A DNA stretch of 64,000 nt from Plantago elongata. Taxonomy: Eukaryota; Streptophyta; Magnoliopsida; Lamiales; Plantaginaceae. A program made the position numbers and the translations under genes. The stretch lies in NCBI GenBank assembly GCA_036897095.1, contig JAYMSP010000081.1:26434-90433 (forward strand). Reading direction: 5' to 3'. Below are positions 11,411 through 22,749 of this stretch, piece by piece (positions within the stretch are counted from its first letter, which is position 1; the number at the start of each line of letters is the position of its first letter). Under the pieces are notes generated by a model. The model worked only from the letters and a program-made list of their open reading frames with translations. It did not search any database and was not told the DNA's origin.

Positions 11411-12166
11411 ATGACTTCTCTGGTCGATGCACTTTACGGTGGTGTTGCTACCATCAATGATGAAATCTTCAATATAAAAAAGGCAGATTCACGGCGAACA
11501 ACGCCTCTGGATCGTGATTTCGAAAACTATTCCATCCGATTCGTGTTTAATGTCCAATGCATGCACCGAGAATGGGCTATGATTGACGATGAACACATGT
11601 ATCAACGTGAATATAGTCCACCACACAGCTTCACAAAAACTATCAGCTTCAGTGTTCCCAAGCATACGCTTCCCGACTGTCATATGGACTTGTTGGCTCA
11701 AAAAGAAAAAAACTACCATATGGACTTCACCGTCATAAGCAACGTTCTTGACATATATCTCCGGCATATAGAACCACGGAATCGTGAACGTTCCAGGATG
11801 TGTGCTCGAGCTGCTGAGGATACAATGAAGATAATCAACTCTTCACCCCCAAGGCATGATACTTTTACTCTCACGTCAGAACTTTTTCGAATAAGGTTCC
11901 GGCCAATTTCTCTGGAGACTCCTCAAGGTCCACATATGGTTCCTGCTACCGATGAAGCTATCATGAAATTGGAACGTAAGGTCATATCTGCAACTGATTT
12001 GAACACAGAATGTGCGATTTGTTTGGACGAGCTTGATGCTGGACGTGAGGCGCTAAACATGCCATGCTCGCACGCGTTTCATGGTGATTGCATTGTGAAG
12101 TGGCTTAACACTAGCCATTATTGCCCTCTCTGCCGATTCGAGATGCCTGCAGCCGTTAGCAGCTAG
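11411..12166 (+). CDS. RING-H2 finger protein, probable E3 ubiquitin ligase
   Basis: An intronless ORF of 251 residues; the first in-frame ATG is 11411 (the upstream in-frame TTG is not used). The C-terminal 45 residues form a complete C3H2C3 RING-H2 finger: CAIC, then CSHAFHGDC (Cys, two His, Cys), WL, and CPLC. RING-H2 fingers recruit ubiquitin-charged E2 enzymes, so an E3 ligase role follows from the family. The first 190 residues carry no recognised domain; they are rich in His, Met and charged residues, and no signal peptide or membrane helix is seen, so a soluble protein is likely. Substrate unknown. The gene ends about 170 bp before a broken F-box gene on the same strand. Confidence 0.9.
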   Translation: MTSLVDALYGGVATINDEIFNIKKADSRRTTPLDRDFENYSIRFVFNVQCMHREWAMIDDEHMYQREYSPPHSFTKTISFSVPKHTLPDCHMDLLAQKEKNYHMDFTVISNVLDIYLRHIEPRNRERSRMCARAAEDTMKIINSSPPRHDTFTLTSELFRIRFRPISLETPQGPHMVPATDEAIMKLERKVISATDLNTECAICLDELDAGREALNMPCSHAFHGDCIVKWLNTSHYCPLCRFEMPAAVSS

Positions 12167-12339
12167 ATGATTCTTCAATTTTAATGTGTGTTACAACGAG
12201 ACTTGAAATCTGATTTTGTTCATGTAATTCGATCATTAGATCAGCTAGCTAGCTTTTCAATGAATGGAAAAAATTAGAGTTCATACATATGTCATTCTTC
12301 TACTTGCTTCTTGATTAAATTCACTAAATTTGTCGTTTG

Positions 12340-13810
12340 ATTAATTCTGTTGTTAAGTAGACTTGTAAACCTTCAGGGTACAAATCTATGGATTAATTCC
12401 CGTAGGAAATTTCAGTTTACCCAATCTGAAATTGAGGGAGTTCCATTGATTGTGCCGTCGATATAACGAGGAATATGAAGACGAAGTATCTATTGACGTA
12501 ATGTTTAAAGAATTGTTAGAAGACACAGAACTTCTGATGGCTTGTCTGTGGATACTATTGCATTTTATCTCAATTCTTCGTGGTTATACGGTAATTACAA
12601 ACCTTGCAGTTGGATCTGGTCTATGAAAGAGCTTAATGTTCAAAAGCTTATACTCTCTATGCGTCATTCGGTCATCGAGGATCAATTGTATCATTGCCTT
12701 AATGGATGCACCTCTTTAGTAAAGTTGGTTGTTAACCTTCAGGGTGGGTACGAATCTATGGATTCCCGGAGGAGATTTCAGTTTACCCAATCTGAAAACG
12801 ATGGAGTTCATTGAATGTATTCTCAATAAAGAGGAATGCGAAGTATCAATTAACGGATTGGTTATAGAATGTCCTAAGCTCGAGGATTGAGTTTCGTGGG
12901 GTTTATCTGTAAAGATCAAGTTCTCCGAATTCGTTCTCATGTGCTGAAAAAGTTGACACTGTCAGATTATTCTGATGATTCTGATCATGTCTCGACCTTC
13001 ACACCCCTAATCTTCAAGTATTCATTTGCACCTGCTATATTACTTGTCGATATATCTTATCTAGCCTTAAGTCTCTTCTCACTGCGCATATTGACATAAG
13101 GCTTACTGAGAGCAGACCCCGTCTATCTGATATTCATGACGCTGTAGCTTCTGTTGTTACTGCTTGCTCGAGCATCATCCAGTTGTATCTGAGTGCTACT
13201 TCTATTCGTGTGAGCCTTCTTATCAAATATCCTTTCTTGTTCCTGACATAATGATACATATTAATGGTTGTACAACATTGTAGTTTGGTTGCAGGCTCTG
13301 CTTTATGCATCTGCACCACTTCCAACATTTTGGAATTTGGGTTGTTTACGTCTAGGTTGTCTGACATTTTTTGGATGGGAGTTCTTGGCAAAGCTGCTAT
13401 TGAATACGCCTAACCTTAAAGAACTTATCATTGAAGAGGTATAGTTATAACTTAAGTGGCTAAGTTGCCACGATTCACTCTATAATGTTTGCATCTAAAT
13501 CATTCTGACTTACACCCACCTTCTCACTGCAGGGTTTTGGAAAGAATCAACCAGGTTTCGGAAAGGATCGACCAGGTTATGCGGATTTTAAGAGTTGACA
13601 ATCCCACCCTCTTGCCTGAAGTCACACCTAGAGAAAATCGAGTTTTGCACTTTCAACTGGAAAGAAGATGAAATAGACTTAGCAAAGTACTTTTTGGAGA
13701 ACGGTGAAGTTCTTGAGAAGTTAACACTTCGTAGTCGTAAAGCTATGGATAGCAGTACTGTACAGCGGTTGCTTAGTCTGCCGCAGAACTCAAAGATTGT
13801 CTTGGAATGA
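12340..13810 (+). pseudogene. Broken F-box/FBD-LRR gene
   Basis: Pieces of the plant F-box/LRR/FBD family appear in the right order but not as one frame. LRR-like pieces occur at about 12540-12830 (SVDTIAFYLNSS.., LYHCLNGCTSLVKLVV) and 12880-13030 (SFVGFICKD.., VLKKLTLSDYSDDSD). Two exon-like blocks follow, with GT-AG borders near 13206/13294 and 13440/13532, and then an FBD domain at 13595-13810 (PSCLKSHLEKIEF, KYFLENGEVLEKLTL, QRLLSLPQNSKIVLE). The N-terminal F-box is missing, an in-frame TAA lies just before the FBD (13589-13591), and a segment at 12366-12531 is repeated at about 12730-12880. A live member would bind SKP1 in an SCF ubiquitin ligase; this copy looks dead. Confidence 0.8.
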
Positions 13811-14678
13811 TGCTGCAGGGAGTAGATGAAGTTACTGCCAGTGCTACATTCTTCACTTTTCTCAGTTGTGATTTTATGGTCTGATTGTTTCTTTGAGGAG
13901 AATGAGCAGCACATCTGACCTTATATAATCATATTGGAAGTTATATTATCGCTGAACATTAGTCACATTACTAATATGCTACCAATATCGAAAATTTCCT
14001 CAAATCCAAAAACGCTGACCGAATACTACTTTTGGCCGCATTAATGCATATTCTTCCAGTCACTACCTTTATATTTTTTGAAAGGTTTGTCGGTTCAGTA
14101 AGGTATTGTTGATTATGAATCGATATAGTATTATTGAATCGTAACAATATATCACCACCTTTTCAAAGGGCTCGGCTCGAAGCTTCCCCCAGCTTCATCT
14201 CTGCCTATGGCAGAGATGGTGACCGCATCTGGGGTTATGTTAAAGTTTATGAGAATAGACTTGGCACCTTCTGTATCTTCCCATAGAACAAGACTCCCAT
14301 CTAGGCACTGGCGGTTAAGAACTTCACCTTCCATTCAAGAGTATTTCTACCGAGTACATAGAACAAGAGATTTGTTCAATATGAAAGCATCACAAGTGAC
14401 ATTGACATTGTATGAAGGTCCTCTCATTAGATACCATGCTCAAAACATCTTAACATGTGTTTCCTTGAAAGAAGCTCACAAGTAAGACTGACAGGGAATG
14501 CTTGACACTATAACTCTTCAAAAGGCTAGAATTCTAAACCCTCAGTAACTTCAGAACTACATTTGATGAATGATTATGCCGCAACTTAAATTATTGAGTC
14601 TAGAATACAACAGTTGTTTTCACACTTAAAACTTCCGCAAGGTATGCTAGGTAATGAATAAGGCAGAGGTGAAATCCA
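13811..14678. other. Gap between F-box pseudogene and CPN20, no firm gene
   Basis: About 870 bp. A + strand ORF at 14207-14485 (92 residues) overlaps a minus-strand ORF and carries no motif I recognise. It could be a further decayed fragment of the neighbouring F-box gene, but that cannot be supported. The right part is presumably the 3' UTR of CPN20. Confidence 0.5.
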
Positions 14679-16621
14679 CTAAGAGAGGATTGCCATCACA
14701 TCCGAGGCCCGGAGAGCAATATATTCTGAACCGTCGGCTCCCTTGAAATCATTACCAGCGTATTTCGAGAATAAAACTGTATTTCCAGAAGAAACGGAGA
14801 GTGGTGTTCGCTTGCCCTCGGGGTCCAAAGGACCAGGTCCAACGGCAATGACCTAAATCACAAGGAACCCATAAATATTAAGGACAGATCCGAGGAATCC
14901 AATCTGGGCATTCGCCTAATGTGAAGAACATGATATAGGTCAGCCATCAGTCCAATAACTTACCGTTCCAATTGAGGGCTTCTCCGTGCTAGCATTTGTC
15001 AAGTAAAGACCACCAGCAGTCTTAGTTTCCGCCTCTACAACCTGGAAGATATAAAAAACATTTAAATTACTTCACACAATAACAAAGACACTTCACAAAT
15101 CAGAAATAACCATGTGTACTCAATTTACACCCTACTCCATACCAGTAAACTGCCACCCCCATCCCAGGTGTTCACCAAATATTCTCCATTTTCAACCTAT
15201 CTTCTACCAAGTGTACTTCATTCATGTGTAAATTAGGAATATAATGCATTCATACTTATAGCCATACAACAAATTATGGTATTTATTTAAATACAAGTAT
15301 GCATTTTCAGTATTTATGCATTTAATTTGATCTTTTATAGGTATATAATTATTGTTTATTTCACATAAATAATAGCAAGGTAGACCAGTTGAACCGGTAG
15401 TTTACAACCTTTCAGGTTCACCTTCAATCTGGCTTTCAGACACTGGCTATACAATTTAAACCACATTACTCCGCCTCAAAATATCAATACTCATCTCAAA
15501 TTCAAAACCCAAGTAGAGCTGTGCAAGAGGTACTAATACCAAAACATATAAATTCCAGCTCATAATGTAGAAGAAACATGCTATGCTAACCAGCATCCAA
15601 TGTGAAGTTTGGAGGCACACATTAAACACGTTAAGATAATACATTATTAGACAAGATTGCAAATACAGCAACAACTATGCATTCAAATAAAAGCCAATTG
15701 GTAAACAAATAAATCACCTTTATTAGAACTCTGTCATTTAGAGGCTTCAAATCTTTCACATCTTCTGTCTCAAGAGTGCCAACAATATCGTCCTCTTTCA
15801 ATATAAGGTGATTTACACCGTTGAATTGCACTTCGGTCCCAGCATACTTTGAGTACACCACCTTGGTACCAGTCTATACATAAACACAACCAGTAAGTAA
15901 AACTACTTGAAGACAGGAAGTTCAAGTGCAACCGAACAATCTAACAGACACCAATACCTTCACACCAACTTCGACCTTGGTTTCCCCAATGGTACGGCCC
16001 TCTCCTGTAGCAACCACCTCACCTCCTTGGGGTCTGGTCTGTGCAGCCGATGGCAGAATAATACCACCAGAAGTTTTCTCCGCTGCTGTGTCAATCTTCA
16101 CCAACAATCTGTCACCCAATGGCTTAAGAGTAGTGTACTGCAGGTTCAAAAATGAAAATTCAAGTGTCAGCATTCAGCAAGTAGCTCAACAATGTGCTCT
16201 CGCATTTACGAGCAAATCCTCCACACCACTGACAATTAATCTATATGCTTAACAGTTAATACCACGGAAACAAACACTGATTGCAGATGACAAACTCACT
16301 AAACTCCTAATTGACATACAAAGCCAAATTCAGCAACCAAATTGTACACAAGAATAACAGCTGAAACAGCATAAAGATTCAAACTTTCCGAGAAAACAAT
16401 GAAAACCCAATAATAATCATTTCCCAAACAATCAGATAGCTCACCTTAGGCGCAACGGTAGTGGCAGCCTTGACAACAAGACCCTTGAACGAGCGACTGT
16501 TCTGTTTGAGAGGTGAAAATGACACTAATTTGACACCATTTGTAGCCCTGAGACCTTCGAACGAAACGAAACCCTTAGATGAAATAGAAGACGCGGCAGA
16601 AGTCAACTGTGTAGCTGCCAT
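14679..16621 (-). CDS. CPN20: Chloroplast 20-kDa co-chaperonin (double Cpn10)
   Basis: Five coding exons on the minus strand: 16621-16445, 16137-15958, 15873-15718, 15041-14964 and 14852-14679. All junctions are GT-AG and in phase 0, giving 254 residues, the normal length. Residues 1-50 form a Ser/Thr/Lys-rich plastid transit peptide. Two Cpn10 domains follow: the first holds LKPLGDRLLVK, the mobile loop EKTSGGIILPS and YSKYAG; the second LKPLNDRVLIK, TKTAGGLYLTN and FSKYAG. The protein caps the Cpn60 chaperonin in the stroma for ATP-driven folding of imported proteins, and Arabidopsis CPN20 has also been linked to iron superoxide dismutase activation and ABA signalling. A 5' UTR intron is likely (donor near 16717, acceptor just before the ATG). 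Confidence 0.96.
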
Positions 16622-16624
16622 TTC

Positions 16625-16717
16625 CTGCTCCAAAATGAAATTGAATTCATATCCAAATTAGAATTGTTGATAAACGAAAGAGGATAGAAGGGTAATACGA
16701 AGGGAATACACAATACC
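16625..16717 (-). other. Probable 5' UTR intron of CPN20
   Basis: Reading the minus strand, CTAAAG|GTATTGTG at about 16717 is a fair donor and GGAGCAG|GAAATGG an acceptor just before the start codon. There are no in-frame coding consequences; this is inferred from splice motifs only. Confidence 0.45.
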
Positions 16718-19678
16718 TTTAGATTGGGAGGAATTGGGAACTTGGTCGATGAAGATAAGGTAGATGAGTGAGCTGACAATGGTGTGTAGAGTGATAGATA
16801 GAAAGAAATGGGCTCAGTTTTAGCTGAATAGATTAGAGGATAACAAAACCCTAGAAACTTCTGCAACTCGAGGGGTTTTCTGCAATTAACACGACGGTTC
16901 TAGAATACTTGAATAGGCCCATCGTTACTTTTGGGCTTCATAATTTGGACTTCTGTTATTGGGCTTTACTAATTATGCTTATTCTCCTATTGGGCTAATA
17001 TCCATCTAACAAAATGGAAATCTATTGGCATATGAGTGTATGACCAAGTGACCAACCATTCTTGTGAAGACACTATTTCCTTTCTCTACTCACAAATCAA
17101 ATTTCATTTATCTAAGTAGATCATTTGGTGCATATTTGTACACATCTAAGACTAGGTCGTCGGAGGCACCGTCCAAGCCTGCCCCGCATATGGCCCCAAT
17201 TTGGTGTGATATTTGTGTCCGGGTCCTAGCTATTGGTTGGTGTTTTCCTTAAGTTTGCGTGACACGTTGTTGTTTAATTAGTAGCATAGTTATATGTTGT
17301 CCAATTCGTCATTAACTTATAAGTGTGAACATTGATCTGTAGGACCTAACTTCGATTATTAACAGTGATGACCTTTTATTTTAACTTTTTTTTATATAGT
17401 TAGATTCATAAAGGTAACGAAAATATTAGTTGTTTCAACGTATCTGGAGGTCAACTTGATTGTAGAGCTAACAGTCGGAAATATTAGATGTTTCCGGGCG
17501 ACATTGACAGCTATATTTTCTAAAGAAGAAAAGCTACAAATAACATGTAAAATACTACTATAATTAAGGGGGATGTCCTTGTTATCTAGAATAGCATAAG
17601 TAGATAGATCATGACACATCATTTTAGAAGAAACAAACCGGTGTTCATGTCTTCTTCAATTACCATGGGCCACTTTCACTCAATTGGGCTAGTTGAACTA
17701 TGGGCTCTTGTAGTCCAATGGGCAAGGCCTCGCTTGACTTGTGATTATTATTAATATTAAAAGTCGTCCAATAAGTCAAGTCTAATAATGCCAATTTGTT
17801 TTTGTTGTGGGACAACCAAAATGAATTTTATGCCACTCTCCATCACTTCATGTCACCACTCGACAATCATTCACTTATTATTTTTATTTTTTAAAGTACT
17901 TGGCGGTATTTTTCCAACACTAACAATATTATATCATTATCCAAAATTATTTAAAAAACGACCCGATTTTATCCTAGCAACTAGCAAGCTATCTTTCAGT
18001 TTGTAATCATCTCAAGGCTGATGAGTCACCACTATTTTAAATATAAAATATCTCATACTCATGTAATTTTAAATATGGTGCATATTTCCAAGTGTTTCGA
18101 AGGAAAAGAGCTTTTGATGAAGTAGTTCCATTGAATTTGTGCTGATTTTGTATGTTTTGTTAATTAATGTAGAAAATGAGTACCAAAACCTATTCTAGGA
18201 TGACCGCTAACTACTTTTGTCCTAAATCTTAATTTATTTGAATTTTAAAATCCCACATGGTAATTTATAGATGGTAAAATGTCAACCATCGTGTCAAACT
18301 CATAAACCATTAGATTTAGTGGCGGGGTTGATGGGACGGCGGACTCGGCACTAGCTTGTAGTCTATAAACTACGATCTTGGCTCAATCTTAAGTTTAAGT
18401 AATTTTTGTTTAGCTGATTGATCTATTAGTAAGTTGATATGTATATGAAGTTATCAAATAATTCGATATTATAAATTTCAGACCGGATTGGATCGGAAGA
18501 CGCCGAACACATGCATGCATTCAAAAGATGTAAATAGGCTAGCCAGGTCTTATTCCTTGGGCTACGAACACGTGGTGCCCTTTTTCTTGATATAAAGCCG
18601 TAGCCGAATCATGTGTTTGACAAAATAGGAATGAAAAATACAAGGATCATATTTGTTGTACGTGGAAGAAGAATAAAATTCCCATTTTGGTTGTTATGTT
18701 ACTACACAGACCATTGATGCAATATCGCGAACCATTCTTCTCGATATATCTACTTTAACCATCATCACTCTCGCACCAAGGCGACGAACGCAGAATTTCA
18801 ACCTCAAAAGATAATAATATATATATTAAGAGATTTTTAAGGTTTGAGGGATCGAAATTCGAAATTTTCAAAAGTACTACATAAACAAAAAAGAATTCCG
18901 AAGTTGGGCCTGATGGCTCTCATCCACCGCCCCCCTCTAGGTCCGCCCCTGCTCTCACGAATTGAATTAAGGAATAGTATAAACTTATAGCTAGCTATAG
19001 CTACGTACCTTTATCAATAAATATTCTAATTCGATTCAAATATCATCAAAAAAAGTTGCAGAAAACTTATTTTGCCAGGTTACTAAGAAAGTGGTAGAGT
19101 GCTAATTACGAATGAGAATCAATCTTATAACAGTGTTGCTATCAATCAGAAGTGTGAAAGCATATTTACGAAAATTCACTCTGGCGCCACTAAACCAACA
19201 AAATGAACAGCAACTTGTCTGGTGCTTAGCTCCATGGTCCTTAAAAGGCAAGAAAAATGAAGAGGTGAGATCCTTTTTTATCGATCTGTCTAGCACAAAC
19301 CGATTACTGATCACACGATGCACTTCGATTCCACGACTATGGTTGAGATGAAATAAATACTTGGCCTTTAATTTGAAGTAGTAAATGCAAGGATGCAATG
19401 TAGTTATATAGAATGATAAGTGGCCAATCTCCATAAAATTGAGGAATATGTATCTATTTATTACTATCTTTTCAGTTAACTTTTCAGTTCAATAATTTTT
19501 TTAAATAAAAACTTCGTTATATGAACCATAACTTTTATACAAACTAACTGATTTGAGAAGTTAATAAAATTAATTTGTTAAAAAAAAGAAGCTGATTAAC
19601 CAGCTATAACAACTTCTTCAGTTAATTTTATCAAAACATGATCTCTATATATTTTGATGACATTTGTCTGGTCAAGAT

Positions 19679-19944
19679 GGATGAAGAGTCACTCCCAGTG
19701 ATGTTTTCAAAATGAACTCCAATCAATACTCCTAACAATAACTACCACCGAGATACACCACCAAGACTTTTTTTACCATAACAAACAATATCACTGAAAA
19801 TCAATAAATTAAATTAAAGGATGAAGAGTCACTCCCAGTGATGTTCTCAAAATGAACTCCAGTAAATACTCCTAACAATAACTTCCACCAAGACTTTTTT
19901 ACCATAACAAACAATATCACTAAAAATCAATAAATTAAATTAAA
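19679..19944. repeat. Two-copy tandem repeat of about 125-140 bp
   Basis: The units at 19679-19819 and 19820-19944 both begin GGATGAAGAGTCACTCCCAG and end AATCAATAAATTAAATTAAA. The second lacks about 15 bp near ACCACCGAGATACACC and differs at a handful of other bases, so the duplication is fairly recent. Confidence 0.9.
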
Positions 19945-20261
19945 CGATAACGATATGTAAGATAAGAGTGTTAGCATATATAATCTCCTTCAAGTTGAAC
20001 CTCCAACACCGTTATCAACATTGATGTTGAATTTCGATGTATGTTACGAAAATGTTACAATAGTAAATAAGTAGCAACATACTTTAAGATTAGTAATTGA
20101 AATTAGATCAACTAGATAATTGTCGGAATCTCGCTTGTCTTTGATTCTATGTTTAATTGTCTAAACTCTATAATGCGTAACAGTAGTGGGAAAACTAGAC
20201 AGGAACTAGACATACAAAATAACCTAAACTTATGATTAATCAAGGTTTAATTAATTATTAC

Positions 20262-20296
20262 TATATGATATGATATGATATGATATGATATGATAA
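20262..20296. repeat. (TATGA)n microsatellite
   Basis: About six to seven tandem TATGA/ATATG units. Confidence 0.9.
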
Positions 20297-21103
20297 GGTA
20301 ATGAATGACGACAAAGCCGCATAGATCAACCGATATGAAACTTGTCGTGATCATATAAACCTACTCATCTTCATCATATAAATAACAAAATACCTAACGC
20401 GCGACTTACTATGTGTCTTAATCTTCCTAAGAACAACCACAAAAATCACACGAGAGTCTCTCTCTTTCTCTGCTTTTCTCCCTTTTCGTATCCGCCACAC
20501 ACGACTAAGCTAGTATAGAAGATTTAATCGTTCTACCATCCTTTTGAAAGAAACGAATATTCTCGTTTCGGAGAACCTTATGCATGTGACTTGTACTATA
20601 TATTGATGCGAAATTGAATCAATATCTGGTGAATATAGGACAAGATGAGAAAGGTGTGGTGATAGTATAGTATCAATGTGAATGAAAAGCTAGGGAAGAT
20701 GATAACAGATCGATGACTAGGCAACTTATGGCCAAATGCCAATTGATGTGACATAATGCCAATACAGTCGGCAAGTGTATCAATCGACCTTACGTCTCTT
20801 CTTATTCTACATTTCAAATTATCAAGCCGATTTTTGGATTCAGTACATGTCGCATTTAGACTGTCGACTATATTTTAACTTGTGTTTCTTATGGTGATCA
20901 AAGAAGTTGAAGATGTCCGGCACTGAAAGGTCCCGAGACGAAGTTCGAGCGCGAACACTGGCATTGATCGATAGGAGTATAAATGGAATTAGTTTGATAT
21001 CATGATATAAAAAAATGATACAAAATACTCATGACATCGAATTGTACAACCCGTAGATCACACAATCATGTAAACTAGTATGTAAAAGAATTTACGATGA
21101 AGT

Positions 21104-21225
21104 GTAACTCACTTGATAAGACGCTTCACCTTCGATTAATAGGTCGAAAGTTCGAGTCAATATTTGATTGTTTCGGAAAAATAAAAAGTAGGTAGAAGAA
21201 TTAATCTACCCCCGACAAACATGGG
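21104..21225 (+). mobile_element. SINE-like relic, family 3 (copy 2)
   Basis: A tRNA-like head, GTAACTCACTTGATAAGACGC as a decayed A box and AAAGTTCGAGTCAAT as a B box about 30 bp later, is followed by an A-rich stretch and a body shared in part with 1655-1775. No target-site duplication was seen. Confidence 0.45.
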
Positions 21226-22404
21226 ATAATTAAAACAGTTGCGCTTTTTTGAAACTATATAAGATTGATAATTATAGTTATAAATAGACCATAATATAAA
21301 AACTAGACTTGAGCTATAAAATTAATACTACTACCACTACACTACTAAAGACTAGCGACCCTTATTTTGAAATTAAGTACACCTTACCACTAAGATATAC
21401 ATTTGTTCTGCGTAATTAATTTAAAAAAGAGCCAAACTGCTATATTGGAATGTTTGGAAAGGTTAATTCCGTTATATCAGTCCTCAAAAGGAAGCTACCA
21501 AAGTGGTTGTAACTATATATAATACTTCGGAGATAGTAATATGCCTACCTATTTTTTCCGCTTAAATCCTAGTTTTTCAGAGAAATCTGAAAATTTTAAA
21601 AGTTATGTGGTAAACGAAACGAGGGGATAATTAGTAAAATATATACTGTTCATTTTGACAACGAAATGTATATTATTAAGTAAGACAATTTACCTTCAAT
21701 TCTATACTCAAATCACCTTTATCGTTTTAAAAAATAAATAAAATGTACTCATTCATCTCATAAATGATATATGCATACAATATAGAGGTTTTATTTTATG
21801 GAAATAAGTAAAATACCATAAAAGGGACGTTTTGGGGGTAGTGTACCTTTTTTCAAAATAAGCTGCATATATTATACATTTTTAAATTAGTAGTATACAG
21901 GATGCATAGATTACACTTATAAAAAAAAGGTTAGGTATAAGATGAGTGCACATTTAAACAAGCAAGTAGCTAGCGCATATCGGATCTAGTGATAATACTA
22001 CGAACCAAGTGTGTTTTTTGTTTTTTAATTATTGATGATGAGTTTAAGTTTCCACATATAGGACAAAGTCGGAAATAGGACAGAACATTAGTGCCCAATT
22101 ATTTATTTATTTACGTGGTCGAAGGTCACACAATGTGACCCAACAAAATTTTGTTATCTTGTTTTACAACTTCTAGCTTCTACACAAGTTATTAGTACAT
22201 GTACTCATATTAGAGAGTAACTTTGTTTGATACTTAGTGGTTTGTATAGGTGTTAGGTTTTCAATAGCTTGTAGTATTCATTTTGTTCGGTTGCTGAAGA
22301 CACCACTTTTGATGCTGCGACTAAAAGATGTTGTGAAGACAAGCCACTAAAGATCTAATATGACTGAAGGAATTATTTGGGATGGAGTACATTTTCAGTA
22401 AGTT

Positions 22405-22749
22405 ATATCACAATCGTTATTGTCAAAGTGTTTGTAGCCGAGTGGCAAACTGAAACATCCCGTAACCATGAAGTCACGGGTTCGATTCCCCGAAATGAGT
22501 GATTATATTATCTGAATAGAGATTGGTGGTGATTGGTGTTGATTTGCATCTATAATTTGGGATATTTGAATTGGTGGTGATTGGTGTTGATTTGCATCTA
22601 GAATTTGGGATATTTGAAGTGTATATTGGTGGTGATTGGTGTTGATTTGCATCTAGAATCGATTGATAAATTCGTCCTGTTCAACAATTATAATTGTAAT
22701 GCTATATTTCATGTTTAATAATAATTAAAAAAAATATCTCAATCGTTAC
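22405..22749 (+). mobile_element. tRNA-derived SINE, family 1, copy A
   Basis: The body spans about 22420-22734. It has an A box (TAGCCGAGTGGC, 22435-22446) and a B box (GGTTCGATTCC, 22480-22490) as in a Leu/Ser-type tRNA, then a non-tRNA body and an A-rich tail (TTAATAATAATTAAAAAAAA). Near-perfect direct repeats flank it: 22405-22419 and 22735-22749 agree at 14 of 15 bases (ATATC[A/T]CAATCGTTA). The middle is expanded: a unit of about 48-54 bp beginning ATTGGTGGTGATTGGTG occurs three times (from 22522, about 22570 and 22624), while the other two copies have one shorter unit. Confidence 0.88.

Noticed and set aside
14207-14485. 92-residue + strand ORF between the F-box pseudogene and CPN20
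   Set aside because: Overlaps a minus ORF, no motif, no clear promoter; cannot be tied to any family.
22435-22490. tRNA-Leu/Ser gene suggested by A and B boxes (also at 39.3 and 58.3 kb)
   Set aside because: No acceptor stem pairs around the boxes, the anticodon arm is not formed, and the same head is joined to a shared non-tRNA body in three places. These are SINE heads.
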